A stretch of DNA of 64,000 nt from NCBI RefSeq assembly GCF_014873535.1, contig NZ_JADBEF010000001.1:8432001-8496000 (forward strand), written 5' to 3'. This stretch comes from Nonomuraea africana (GTDB taxonomy: Bacteria; Actinomycetota; Actinomycetes; Streptosporangiales; Streptosporangiaceae). Positions 26,004-37,124 of the stretch are shown piece by piece; within the stretch, counting starts at the first letter, position 1, and each line of letters begins with the position of its first letter. The position numbers and the translations under genes were made by a program. The notes under the pieces were generated by a model. It ran no database searches. It was not told where the DNA came from and was given only the letters and a program-made list of their open reading frames with translations.

Positions 26004-26163
26004 CGAAAGCTCCTTCACTCGCCGACGGTCTGCCGCGCAGCGGTGTGGTTTTCAGATTCGTTAGGGGAGAACTCCCGCCCGGCCACCCTAGTAGCTCGAT
26101 CAAGATCCTTCGGGGCTGACTTTAAAAGATCGTGGTTATAGATGTATCGCCCCGATTTGTCAT

Positions 26164-27336
26164 TTACGCAGGTCGAGAGGGGGTACAGATGAGTGCGGAA
26201 GGGCGGTCCATAATCCTGGTCAGAATGACGACCGCGGATTTGTCACCGGAAAGTCGCAGGTCACGCCGCAAACGCTCGATGTCGACCGCGGAGGCGCGTT
26301 TCTTGATAGTCGCATTTCCGACCTGGCGTGCGCGGAGGGCGGCTCGCAGGCGTTTGACGGAAAACGGCATGGCTTCGTGCACCTCGTACCTGGAGGCCCA
26401 TTCGGTGTCGAGCGGATCGTCGCCGGTGATGTAGGCGATCAGCGGGTCGGCGAGGCGCCCGCCGACCCTTTCTGCCACCTCGGCCACCAGGTGGGCGCGG
26501 ATGGCCGCGCCGTCGGGTTCGTAGACGAAGCGCCCCAGCGGGCCGACACGGGCCTCGGCGCCCGTGGGGGTGAGCGTGCTCCCGCCAGGCAGGAGCGTCG
26601 CCCTCCTGAGGCCCGCGCCGCCCGAGAGGCGGCCGGTCCAGACGACGGCCTCCTTGACCTCTCCCCTGTGGGAGACCCACTCCGCCTCGGCGCCCTCGGG
26701 GATGAACTCGTACGGGATGCCGGGCGCCACCTTGAGGCAGGCGGCTGGAGCCCTGCCGAGCAGGTCGAGGACCACGGGCCACGGCGGCGAGTAGGCGTTG
26801 GGATCGAAGGTCCTGCCCCTGGCCGTACGGCGGGCGGGATCGGCGAACAGGACGTCGTAGCCGGAGGGGTCCACGGTCGCGGCGTCGGCCGTACGGACGG
26901 TGGCCAGGTCTGACAGCCCCAGCGCGTCGATGTTGGCGCGCGCGACGGCGACCGTCAGCGGGTCGGCGTCGACGGCGTCGACCTGGCAGCCGGCTCTGGC
27001 CAGGGCGATCAGGTCACCGCCGATGCCGCAGCACACGTCGATGACGCGCTGTCCGGGGCGGAAGCGGGCGGCGCGGTGCTCGGCGACCTCGCGGCGGGTG
27101 GCCTGCTCGACGCCGTGAGAGGTGAAGTACATCGAGGCCGCGTCGTCGCCGAACTTCGCCACGGCCCGTTCGCGGAGCGTGGCCTGGGTGAGGGCGGCCG
27201 AGGTGAGGGCGGCGTCGTGGCTCTTGCGCATGCGGGTCGCGGCCACGACGGGGTCGGCGCCCATCAGCTCGACGGCTTCGGCGAGGGCTCGCTGCCCGCG
27301 GGGCGTCAGGAGGGCGAGGAAGGCGTCGTGGTCCAC
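26164..27336 (-). CDS. class I SAM-dependent methyltransferase with THUMP-like domain
   Basis: A 390-residue protein. A helical N-terminus is followed by the SAM-binding motif [16 protein letters not shown] and an acidic strand end VDAVDADP. The motif IV equivalent reads LFADPARR. The last 80 residues or so match the THUMP-like C-terminal domain that accompanies these methyltransferases ([20 protein letters not shown]). It probably methylates an RNA, but the target is not established. GTG start at 27336. Confidence 0.8.
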   Translation of the reverse strand: MDHDAFLALLTPRGQRALAEAVELMGADPVVAATRMRKSHDAALTSAALTQATLRERAVAKFGDDAASMYFTSHGVEQATRREVAEHRAARFRPGQRVIDVCCGIGGDLIALARAGCQVDAVDADPLTVAVARANIDALGLSDLATVRTADAATVDPSGYDVLFADPARRTARGRTFDPNAYSPPWPVVLDLLGRAPAACLKVAPGIPYEFIPEGAEAEWVSHRGEVKEAVVWTGRLSGGAGLRRATLLPGGSTLTPTGAEARVGPLGRFVYEPDGAAIRAHLVAEVAERVGGRLADPLIAYITGDDPLDTEWASRYEVHEAMPFSVKRLRAALRARQVGNATIKKRASAVDIERLRRDLRLSGDKSAVVILTRIMDRPSALICTPSRPA

Positions 27337-27503
27337 GCCGTACGACGTTAGTGCAGGCCCGGGCGGAGCGGGCGGCCACGCTCGGCGAGCCGTTCGCGCC
27401 CGGCCGGCGCGTGGGCGGGGTGGATACGGGGTCGTACGGGCCTTTTGTCGGGCCGCTCCGACGGCTTCCGCGTCACGCTCTAAGCGGAGCGGAGCGGTTC
27501 GTG

Positions 27504-27532
27504 TTGACGGGCAGGGCCCGCTTGCATACTGT
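27504..27532 (+). promoter_or_regulatory. promoter of the groESL operon
   Basis: TTGACG at 27504-27509 and, 17 bases later, TACTGT at 27527-27532 form a sigma-A-like promoter. The CIRCE element starts 6 bases downstream, over the likely transcription start. Confidence 0.65.
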
Positions 27533-27538
27533 TTCGTT

Positions 27539-27565
27539 TTGGCACTCTCATACCGAGAGTGCCAA
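27539..27565. promoter_or_regulatory. CIRCE operator (HrcA site)
   Basis: TTGGCACTC, nine bases, GAGTGCCAA: a perfect 9-bp inverted repeat with the 9-base spacer and core of the CIRCE element bound by the heat-shock repressor HrcA. It lies between the promoter and groES, so the operon should be HrcA-repressed and heat-inducible. The rest of the 27337-27503 gap shows no feature. Confidence 0.95.
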
Positions 27566-27654
27566 CGTGCGACGAGGCAGGTCTGACACCCGCGACGGCA
27601 GGCCCAGCTGGTCGCCTCTTCTAGATCATTCAAATCTGAAGGGGAGGTCCGATC

Positions 27655-27966
27655 GTGACGACCGCCACTAAGGTTCCCGTTAAGCCGCTCGGCGACCGCA
27701 TTGTGGTCCAGCCGCTTGAGGCCGAGCAGACCACCGCTTCCGGCCTGGTCATCCCGGACACCGCCAAGGAGAAGCCGCAGGAGGGCAAGGTCCTCGCGGT
27801 GGGCCCCGGCAACTGGGACGAGGACGGCGACAAGCGGATTCCGCTCGACGTCAGCGAGGGCGACATCGTCCTCTACAGCAAGTACGGCGGCACCGAGGTC
27901 AAGTACGGCGGCGAGGAGTACCTCGTGCTCTCCGCCCGTGACGTTCTCGCCATCATCGAGAAGTAA
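27655..27966 (+). CDS. groES: co-chaperonin GroES
   Basis: A 103-residue 10-kDa chaperonin that caps the GroEL chamber. It has the usual [21 protein letters not shown]-terminus with mobile loop ([14 protein letters not shown]) and ends [11 protein letters not shown] start at 27655 preceded by a strong GGGGAGG. First gene of the CIRCE-controlled operon; a strong hairpin separates it from groEL. Confidence 0.97.
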   Translation: MTTATKVPVKPLGDRIVVQPLEAEQTTASGLVIPDTAKEKPQEGKVLAVGPGNWDEDGDKRIPLDVSEGDIVLYSKYGGTEVKYGGEEYLVLSARDVLAIIEK

Positions 27967-27973
27967 GCCGTGA

Positions 27974-28007
27974 GAAAGCCCCGGGCCCGCAAGTGCCCGG
28001 GGCTTTC
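27974..28007 (+). terminator. 13-bp hairpin between groES and groEL
   Basis: GAAAGCCCCGGGC and GCCCGGGGCTTTC form a perfect 13-bp stem with an 8-base loop, followed by TACGC rather than a T-run. It could act as a partial terminator, or as an mRNA stabiliser after processing, setting the groES to groEL ratio. Confidence 0.75.
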
Positions 28008-28015
28008 TACGCTGA

Positions 28016-29650
<1,635 letters not shown>

Positions 29651-29661
29651 ATCGGTCTCTG

Positions 29662-29691
29662 AAAGGCCCGCGCCGTCGTGCGCGGGCCTTT
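29662..29691 (+). terminator. rho-independent terminator after groEL1
   Basis: AAAGGCCCGCGC / GCGCGGGCCTTT, a 12-bp stem with a 6-base loop 11 bases after the groEL1 stop, followed by a T-rich stretch. Ends the groESL transcript. Confidence 0.88.
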
Positions 29692-29765
29692 TCGTTTTGT
29701 TTCGTACGGCAAGCCAACGTAAGGCCACCGTGGGTGCGTGGCCGGCCCCTGGGCAGGTCCGTCTC

Positions 29766-29960
29766 ATGCCGGTGCCTCTCAGGCAGGTCTCCCCTCAGAC
29801 CTGGACGCATGACGGACGCATCGCTGGGATCGAGATCCCCGACAGCCGTATGGCGCGCGAGGCGACCGCGCTGGTTCGCGAGGTGGCGGGGCCGCTGCTG
29901 TTAGACCACTCCCGTCGCGTCTACCTGTTCGGTTCGGCATCGGAGGGTCGCCTGGTCCCG
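29766..29960 (+). pseudogene. N-terminal fragment of an HD-domain hydrolase-like gene
   Basis: From an ATG at 29766 about 65 codons read [19 protein letters not shown] and then [13 protein letters not shown], which resembles the start of HD-domain proteins related to cyanamide hydratase. The metal-binding HD motif, which should follow, is missing because the frame runs into the 36-bp repeat block at 29982. Most of the gene has been lost. Identification rests on the N-terminal pattern only. Confidence 0.5.
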
Positions 29961-29981
29961 TCCACCGGGGTTCGTCAGCCG

Positions 29982-30107
29982 CGCCGGAGGTTCATCGAGT
30001 CTCGTCCCCTTGTTCCGCGCCGGAGGTTCGTCAGGCGCCGAGGGTTCATCAAGTCCCAGCCACCTGTTTCGCACTGGAGGTTCGTCATGTCTCGTCCGCC
30101 TGTTCCG
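29982..30107 (+). repeat. degenerate 36-bp tandem repeats upstream of the DUF1348 gene
   Basis: Three 36-base units at 29982-30017, 30036-30071 and 30072-30107, with an 18-base half unit at 30018-30035. Each carries a core like CGCCGGAGGTTCRTC followed by a segment like TCTCGTCCNCCTGTTCCG. A weaker half unit may precede at about 29962. The last unit contains the start codon and Shine-Dalgarno (GGAGG) of the following gene, so its translation-start region has been multiplied. Confidence 0.75.
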
Positions 30108-30541
30108 CCCTTCACGGAGACCGACGCGCTGGCCAAGGTCCAGGCCGCCGAGGACGCGTGGAACACCCGCGACCCCGCGCGGTGGCGCTGGCTTACACGC
30201 CCGACTCCGTCTGGCGCAACCGCGACGTGTTCGTCACGGGGAGAGCCGAGATCGAACGGTTCCTGACCGAGAAGTGGGCCAGGGAGCTGGACTACGCCCT
30301 GCGCAAGGAGCTCTGGGCGTTCGGCGACGACAGGATCGCGGTGCGGTTCCAGTACGAGTGGCGTAATGCCGCGGGGCAGTGGTGGCGCAGCTACGGCAAC
30401 GAGTTGTGGGAGTTCGACGCCGAGGGGCTGATGCGGCGGCGCGAGGCCAGCATCAACGATGTGGCGATCACCGAGGAGGAGCGACGCATCCACGGCGCCA
30501 GACCCGCAGCAGAGCGCGGCCTTCCGTTCCCTCTGCACTAG
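30087..30541 (+). pseudogene. DUF1348 (NTF2/SnoaL-like) gene with a frameshift
   Basis: The ATG frame encodes about 31 residues ending [12 protein letters not shown]. The sequence then continues in the next frame as [17 protein letters not shown] and runs to the TAG at 30541, ending [16 protein letters not shown]. Together these match the DUF1348 family of NTF2-like proteins of about 150 residues. One base appears to be missing at about 30178-30184 in a GCGCGGTGG run. It is either a genuine frameshift mutation or a sequencing error. The codons on both sides look healthy, which suggests recent damage. Confidence 0.75.
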
Positions 30542-30657
30542 CGATGAGCCCCTCTGGGCGGCCGGCCCCCGCTTGGCGGTGGAATGAGCTCGGGCGAAGT
30601 GGGCCGGTGCGCAGCCTGTGGCGGATGAGGCAGGTTCTCCCACATGGCGGGTGAGGT

Positions 30658-30682
30658 GAGCTCATCCACGCCGGATGAGCTC
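30658..30682. repeat. 10-bp perfect inverted repeat
   Basis: GAGCTCATCC-ACGCC-GGATGAGCTC in the 440-base gap between the DUF1348 remnant and the sigma factor gene. GGATGAG also recurs at about 30623. It could be an operator or a weak terminator. The rest of the gap (30542-30980) is non-coding and becomes AT-richer from about 30800, as expected for the sigma gene promoter region, but no single promoter stands out. Confidence 0.45.
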
Positions 30683-30980
30683 TGTTCGATGAGTGAGGCG
30701 GGAGCTCCTGGTTGGCGGTGCCAGGGGCGGCGGCGTGCCATGGGGGAGTGGACGATCCGTTGTGACGGGGGAGACGCGCGGGCAAAGAAGGGCAAGGTGT
30801 CCGGAAAGTGGCCTTATTCCGGTAAACCGAACGCGTTCGTAAAGCGTCCAGGAGTCTGACAAGTATCGTGCATTTCGGCTAATCGCGTGAAATATTGTGT
30901 CACCCCGAAAGGCTTAGTGTCGTCATTCGATTACGCCCCGTTATCGTCCCCTCAATGTGACCAATCCGTAGCCGTTCGCT

Positions 30981-31649
30981 ATGACGACATGCAGGATCAG
31001 TGCGGGCATCATGCCTAACGTGAGCGAGGGAAGCGTCGCCGACGCCAAAATTGGGGTAAGGCTAGCGTCGAGACTTCCGGCACGATCGGATGAGTCCGAC
31101 CTTCGGGAACTGACGAGCCTCGCCGTCCAGGGGGATCGCAGTGCGATCGAATCTCTGCTCGGGGAGCTCCGCCCGATGGTGGTGCGCTATTGCCGGGCGC
31201 GCCTCGGCAGGGTTTCAGGGCAATATCACATTGCAGATGATGTGGCGCAGGAAGTGTGCATCGCCGTTCTGTCCGCACTGCCGCGCTATCGCGATATGGG
31301 GCGGCCGTTCGCCTCGTTCGTGTTCGGGATCGCCTCGCACAAGGTCGCCGACGCGCTGCGCAGTTCGGTGCGCTCGGCCGTACCCACGCAGGATCTGCCC
31401 GACGGGCCCGACGACGGGCCGGGTCCCGAGGAGACGGTGGTCCGCTACATCGAGGTGGAGCAGGCCCGCAGGCTGCTGTCGAGGCTGCCCGACAACCAGC
31501 GCGAGTTGCTGCTGTTGCGGGTGGTATCAGGGCTGTCGGCCGAGGAGACCGGTAATGTACTCGGCATGTCACCAGGAGCGGTTCGGGTCGCCCAGCATCG
31601 GGCCCTGGCCAGGTTGCGGCAGATGGCCGAGCTGGAGTCGATCGCTTGA
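30981..31649 (+). CDS. sigD: ECF-type RNA polymerase sigma factor, SigD/ShbA family
   Basis: Up to 222 residues. Region 2 spans about [20 protein letters not shown] to [18 protein letters not shown], with the -10 recognition segment. Region 4 reads [18 protein letters not shown] and the helix-turn-helix [24 protein letters not shown]. Its position directly upstream of guaB-guaB3, beside a DUF5319 gene, is that of SigD in mycobacteria and of ShbA in Streptomyces, where ShbA drives transcription of the principal sigma gene. The start is uncertain: ATG at 30981, ATG at 31011 and GTG at 31020 are all possible, and no clear ribosome site supports one. It is coupled to a very short downstream ORF. 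Confidence 0.88.
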   Translation: MTTCRISAGIMPNVSEGSVADAKIGVRLASRLPARSDESDLRELTSLAVQGDRSAIESLLGELRPMVVRYCRARLGRVSGQYHIADDVAQEVCIAVLSALPRYRDMGRPFASFVFGIASHKVADALRSSVRSAVPTQDLPDGPDDGPGPEETVVRYIEVEQARRLLSRLPDNQRELLLLRVVSGLSAEETGNVLGMSPGAVRVAQHRALARLRQMAELESIA

Positions 31650-31795
31650 CCGAGGAGGAGAGCGACGCGCTTCTCGACGCCCTGTCACGGGGTGAGGCGC
31701 CGCCCGCGTGGGATCAGGCGGCCAGGCTGCTGGCGGCGCTGGTCGAGGACGTCAGTCAGTGCCGTTCCTCGGTGTCGATGACACCGTCGACGTAG
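31646..31795 (+). CDS. short ORF coupled to the sigma factor, possible truncated anti-sigma-D
   Basis: TTG start overlapping the sigma stop (TTGA), 49 codons to a TAG at 31793. It begins [17 protein letters not shown], then [17 protein letters not shown]-like sequence (here [19 protein letters not shown]), resembling the cytoplasmic sigma-binding N-terminus of RsdA-type anti-sigma-D factors, then runs into sequence antisense to the DUF5319 gene. The usual transmembrane and extracytoplasmic parts are absent. This may be a truncated anti-sigma gene; assignment is tentative. Confidence 0.4.
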   Translation: MTEEESDALLDALSRGEAPPAWDQAARLLAALVEDVSQCRSSVSMTPST

Positions 31796-32133
31796 CCTCT
31801 GGCGTACTCCCAGCTCACGTAGTCGGACGGGTCGGGGTGGAAGGCCGGTTCGTGCACCTGCGGCTGGCCGTTCTCGATCATCTGGCGGAGGTTGCCGCGC
31901 AGCAGCTCCCAGTCGAAGAAGTGCTGCTCGGAGCATTCGGGGCAGTCGAGAACGAGGCCGAGCACCCCCTGGGGCTCCAGCAGCGAGCGGAAGACCTCGA
32001 CGTCGGCGAGGTCGGTGATGGCCTCGTCGCGTTCGGCAGCGGTCAGCGGTTCGGCGTCGTCGAGGTCGCCCAGCGCCGAGCTGGGGTCGTTCGGGTCGTC
32101 CGCGAACGGGTCCGGTGGCACGTCTTCCAGCAC
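31756..32133 (-). CDS. DUF5319 family protein
   Basis: A 125-residue acidic cytoplasmic protein, homologous in context and pattern to the conserved protein encoded between sigD and guaB2 in mycobacteria. It has a CPEC pair in LDCPECSEQHFFDWELL and a conserved C-terminus [16 protein letters not shown]. The function is unknown; the cysteine pair may bind a metal. GTG start at 32133 with GGAAGG upstream. Its 3' end overlaps the short anti-sigma-like ORF on the other strand by 40 bases. Confidence 0.85.
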   Translation of the reverse strand: MLEDVPPDPFADDPNDPSSALGDLDDAEPLTAAERDEAITDLADVEVFRSLLEPQGVLGLVLDCPECSEQHFFDWELLRGNLRQMIENGQPQVHEPAFHPDPSDYVSWEYARGYVDGVIDTEERH

Positions 32134-32161
32134 CTTCCCACCATATGACTGATGGGGCGCT

Positions 32162-33175
32162 CTACGTGAGCCATCCTCTGCGGGCGGCCTCCACCCCGGC
32201 GTGGAAGCGCGACTGCGCGCCCAACTCGGCCATGGCGTCGGCGAACCTGGCGCGGACCGTGCGCACCGACACCCCGAGGTGCCGCGCGATGGAGTCGTCG
32301 CACATGCCCTGCGCGGCCAGCCGCAGCACCTGCACCACCCCGTCGGCCTTGCGCCCCCACGGCAGCGGCATCGCCCTCGCCCACAACTCCTCGAACAGCG
32401 AGTGCAGCACGCCGACGACGATGGGCGCCCGTACGACGTAGAAGTTGTAGGCGTGGTCGGGCAGGTTGCCGCCCCAGGTGGCGGGCAGGCCCGCCACTCC
32501 CGCGCCCGCGGTCATGAACCAGCTCGGCACCCTGTCGAGGGTGCGGACCTGACCGCCGGTCTCGATCAGGCGGCTGAGCTGGTCGCGCACCCCGGGCAGC
32601 GGCAGCGTCGCCACCGGGATGATCGCGCGCAGCGCCAGCAGGCCGCGCCGCTGCGCGTCGACCCACGGGTCGGCGAACTTCCTGGCGAAGTCGATCATGG
32701 TTCGCTCGTCGGGGATCGCGGTGAGCAGATCCATGGGCGTGGGCGACTGCACGGCGATGCCGACGACGCTCTCGTAGAGGATGTCGGCGCCGCTGACCTG
32801 CTCGACGGTGAACGGGCCGCTCTGGTAGTCGCGCCCGGCGTCGTAGTCGCGGATGAGGTGGCGGATGGAGCCGAGCGCGGAGTCGATGCGGCGGCTCTCC
32901 TCGGCCAGCAGGTCGAGGCGTTCGGCGATCAGCCTGCCGAGCGCGGCCGCGGGATGGCGGGCGAGGTAGTGGCCTGACTGCTCATCGACGACGCCCAGCC
33001 GGACGAGATCGTCGAGTTGCCTGCCGACGGTGTCGATCGGGCCGTCCATGGCCGCCGCGAGCTCGCTCAAGGTGGCCCTGTGCAGTCTCAGCACCGCCGT
33101 GTACAGCGCGGTCTGTGCCGGATCGAGGCCGAGGGTCTCGAGCGGGTCGGGCATGGTGCTGGAGTCGTTGCGCAT
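32162..33175 (-). CDS. transcriptional regulator, TrmB-like N-terminus and LuxR-type C-terminal HTH
   Basis: A 337-residue regulator. The N-terminal winged helix (LGLDPAQTALYTAVLRL and LSELAAAMDGPIDTVGRQLDDLVRLGVV) is TrmB-like. A long central domain follows, and the C-terminal helix-turn-helix MCDDSIARHLGVSVRTVRARFADAM is of LuxR type. Such two-HTH regulators are numerous in Streptosporangiaceae-like actinomycetes; ligands are unknown. The ATG at 33175 has GGAG 8 bases upstream; an ATG 21 bases downstream is an alternative. A perfect 14-bp palindrome lies 100 bases upstream of its start. Confidence 0.8.
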   Translation of the reverse strand: MRNDSSTMPDPLETLGLDPAQTALYTAVLRLHRATLSELAAAMDGPIDTVGRQLDDLVRLGVVDEQSGHYLARHPAAALGRLIAERLDLLAEESRRIDSALGSIRHLIRDYDAGRDYQSGPFTVEQVSGADILYESVVGIAVQSPTPMDLLTAIPDERTMIDFARKFADPWVDAQRRGLLALRAIIPVATLPLPGVRDQLSRLIETGGQVRTLDRVPSWFMTAGAGVAGLPATWGGNLPDHAYNFYVVRAPIVVGVLHSLFEELWARAMPLPWGRKADGVVQVLRLAAQGMCDDSIARHLGVSVRTVRARFADAMAELGAQSRFHAGVEAARRGWLT

Positions 33176-33277
33176 GTGCTGTGCTCCGTAGAGGGGACAC
33201 GGGCGTGCCGCGAGAATAACCCGGCGGCAGGGCCCTGTCCCGTCCTTGCGCCGACTCCTCCGCAGGCGGTGCAACTT

Positions 33278-33291
33278 CGTGCAATTGCACG
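33278..33291. promoter_or_regulatory. perfect 14-bp palindrome, candidate operator
   Basis: CGTGCAATTGCACG, an uninterrupted palindrome in an AT-richer patch about 100 bases upstream of the TrmB/LuxR-type regulator. Candidate autoregulatory site. Confidence 0.45.
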
Positions 33292-33320
33292 TTTGAACAT
33301 TGCGGTGTGCCACGGGGTAA

Positions 33321-35078
<1,758 letters not shown>

Positions 35079-35085
35079 TTTTTTG

Positions 35086-36204
35086 ATGACTCAGGTGGAG
35101 ATCGGCCGCGGCAAGACCGGCCGCCGTGCCTACGCGCTCGACGAGATCGGCCTGGTGCCGTCTCGGCGCACGCGCGACCCGGAGGAGGTCTCGATCACCT
35201 GGCAGATCGACGCCTACCGGTTCGAGCTGCCCGTCGTGGTCGCGCCCATGGACAGCGTCGTGTCGCCCGCGACGGCGATCGCGATCGGCAAGCTCGGCGG
35301 TCTCGCGCCGCTCGACCTGGAGGGCCTCTGGACGCGCTACGAGGACCCCAGGCCGCTCCTCGAGGAGTGTGCCTCCCTCGACATCGAGGCGGCCACGCGC
35401 AGGCTCCAGGAGATCTACACGGCCCCGATCAAGGAGGAGCTGATCGGGCGCAGGATCCACGAGATCCGCGACGCCGGCGTGACCACCGCGGTCCGCCTGT
35501 CGCCGCAGCGCACCGTGCAGTTCCACAAGGCGGTCATCGACGCGGGCGTCGACATCTTCGTCATCCGCGGCACCACGGTCTCGGCCGAGCACGTCTCGAG
35601 CAAGGCCGAACCGCTGAACCTCAAGCAGTTCATCTACGAGCTCGACGTGCCGGTGATCGTCGGCGGCTGCGCCACCTACACCGCCGCGCTGCACCTGATG
35701 CGCACCGGCGCCGCGGGCGTGCTGGTGGGCTTCGGCGGCGGGGCCTCGCACACCACGCGCAACGTGCTCGGCGTCGCGGTGCCGATGGCCACGGCGATCT
35801 CCGACGTCGCGGCGGCCCGCCGCGACTACCTCGACGAGTCGGGCGGCAGGTACGTCCACGTGATCGCCGACGGCGGCATGGGCACCTCGGGCGACATCGC
35901 CAAGGCCATAGCCTGCGGCGCCGACGCGGTGATGGTCGGCTCGCCGCTGGCCAGGGCGGCCGAGGCGCCTGGACACGGCTTCCACTGGGGTTCGGAGGCG
36001 CACCACCCCGACCTCCCGCGCGGGCGTCGCGTGGAGTTCGGCACGGTCGGCACCCTGGAGCAGATCCTGCACGGGCCCTCCAGTGTGGCCGACGGCTCGA
36101 TGAACCTGATGGGCGCGCTCAAGCGGACGATGGCCTCCACGGGCTACTCCGACATCAAGGAGTTCCAGCGCGTCGAGGTGGTCGTGGCGCCGGTCCAGCG
36201 CTGA
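35086..36204 (+). CDS. guaB3: GuaB3 family IMP dehydrogenase-like protein
   Basis: A 372-residue paralogue of IMP dehydrogenase without the CBS insertion, found downstream of guaB across actinobacteria. The N-terminus is VEIGRGKTGRRAYALDEIGL, and VVVAPMDSVVSP and VIADGGMGTSGDIAKAI are present. The IMPDH cysteine loop is not conserved here. Related cyanobacterial/actinobacterial GuaB3 proteins have been discussed as purine-converting enzymes (GMP reductase-like), so activity may differ from GuaB. ATG at 35086 follows a run of six T residues. Confidence 0.92.
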   Translation: MTQVEIGRGKTGRRAYALDEIGLVPSRRTRDPEEVSITWQIDAYRFELPVVVAPMDSVVSPATAIAIGKLGGLAPLDLEGLWTRYEDPRPLLEECASLDIEAATRRLQEIYTAPIKEELIGRRIHEIRDAGVTTAVRLSPQRTVQFHKAVIDAGVDIFVIRGTTVSAEHVSSKAEPLNLKQFIYELDVPVIVGGCATYTAALHLMRTGAAGVLVGFGGGASHTTRNVLGVAVPMATAISDVAAARRDYLDESGGRYVHVIADGGMGTSGDIAKAIACGADAVMVGSPLARAAEAPGHGFHWGSEAHHPDLPRGRRVEFGTVGTLEQILHGPSSVADGSMNLMGALKRTMASTGYSDIKEFQRVEVVVAPVQR

Positions 36205-36219
36205 CCCTCCCGATCACAC

Positions 36220-36257
36220 ACGAGACCCGCACCGCCGTACGGCGGTGCGGGTCTCGT
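36220..36257. terminator. 17-bp perfect palindromic terminator after guaB3
   Basis: ACGAGACCCGCACCGCC / GGCGGTGCGGGTCTCGT with a GTAC loop, a 38-base perfect palindrome 15 bases after the guaB3 stop. Being symmetrical, it can also end the convergent reductase remnant transcript. Confidence 0.85.
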
Positions 36258-36290
36258 CGTCTGCCGGGGCGCCGCCGTTCAGGGGCGCTC

Positions 36291-36668
36291 TCACGTCCTG
36301 GCGTACCACGTGACCCGCGCCCCGTTGCTGAAGGTCTCGGACGTGGTCGGGATGAACAGCGTGGGCCTGAACTCCCCGGAGAAGGCGGGGACGCCCGTGC
36401 CCGCGACCACCGGGTAGTGCTTGATGATCAGCTCGTCGATCTCCGGCAGGACCGCCGCGGCCAGCCGGCCGCCGCCGGCCAGGTAGATGTCCATGCCCTC
36501 CTCCTTCTTCAGCCGCCGCACCAGCTCCAGCGGCTCGCCCCTGACGATCTCGACCTCGGGGTCGGTGCTGTCGGGCAGCGTCGTGGAGAGCACGTACTGC
36601 CGCAGCGGGCTGTACGGGCTGGTGATGCCCTCGTCGAGGGCGGGCGTGCCGACGGGCACCGCGTCCAA
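36291..36668 (-). pseudogene. dihydrofolate reductase-like (RibD C-terminal) protein, 5' half lost
   Basis: About 120 residues that match the C-terminal half of RibD-C/dihydrofolate reductase family proteins: LDEGITSPYSPLRQYVLS, then MDIYLAGGGRLAAAVLP, then HYPVVAGTGVPAFSG, ending TWYART. The N-terminal half (normally starting with a xxSLDGFIA-type strand and the first NADPH contacts) is missing; the remaining frame begins MDAVPVGTPALDEG, and the codons for the first residues actually belong to the neighbouring TetR gene read backwards. It joins the TetR remnant head-to-head at about 36640-36655. Confidence 0.75.
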
Positions 36669-37110
36669 CTACTTCGCCAACCGCGACGATCTGCTCACCC
36701 AGGCGGGCGGCCGGATCTACGAGCGGCTGCAGCCCGACGAGGCCACGATGGAGCTGAGCCTGAAGGGGCCCCGCGACCAGGGCAGGACCGTCGAGCTGAT
36801 GCGGGAGCTGGTGGCCAGGATCACCGCCTACGACATCGGCTATCTCGCCCTGCTGGAGCTGAGGCTGGAGGCGACGCGGCGGGCCGCGCTGCGGGCCGTC
36901 CTGACGGAGCGCATCAGGGCCGATGTCGAGGCGAACGTCCGCTACCACCTGGAGTCGGGCCTGCCGGGCGACGCGACCATGGTGAAGCTGCTCTACCTGG
37001 CGATGAACTGGCTGATCGTGGAGCGGCTCACGCTGCCCGACGTGTTCAGCCCCGAGGAGAGCGAGGAGCTCGTGACGCGGGCGGTCGAACGGCTCATGCC
37101 CAGCTCGTAG
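36624..37110 (+). pseudogene. TetR family regulator lacking most of its DNA-binding domain
   Basis: From about 36644 the frame reads AGVPTGTASNYFANRDDLL, the recognition helix and helix 4 of a TetR HTH, followed by a full ligand-binding domain to the TAG at 37110. The first 30-40 residues (helices 1-2) are missing. An ATG at 36624 could start a 161-residue product without a functional HTH. With the reductase fragment on the other side, it shows that a single deletion removed the 5' ends of two divergent genes and their shared promoter. Confidence 0.75.
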
Positions 37111-37124
37111 ACTCCACGACCGTG

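Noticed and set aside
29982-30107. 36-bp repeats as a CRISPR array
   Set aside because: Units are directly adjacent without unique spacers, are degenerate, and no cas genes are present.
30178-30184. Programmed frameshift in the DUF1348 gene
   Set aside because: No slippery heptamer, stimulatory structure or known programmed frameshift in this family; mutation or sequencing error is simpler.
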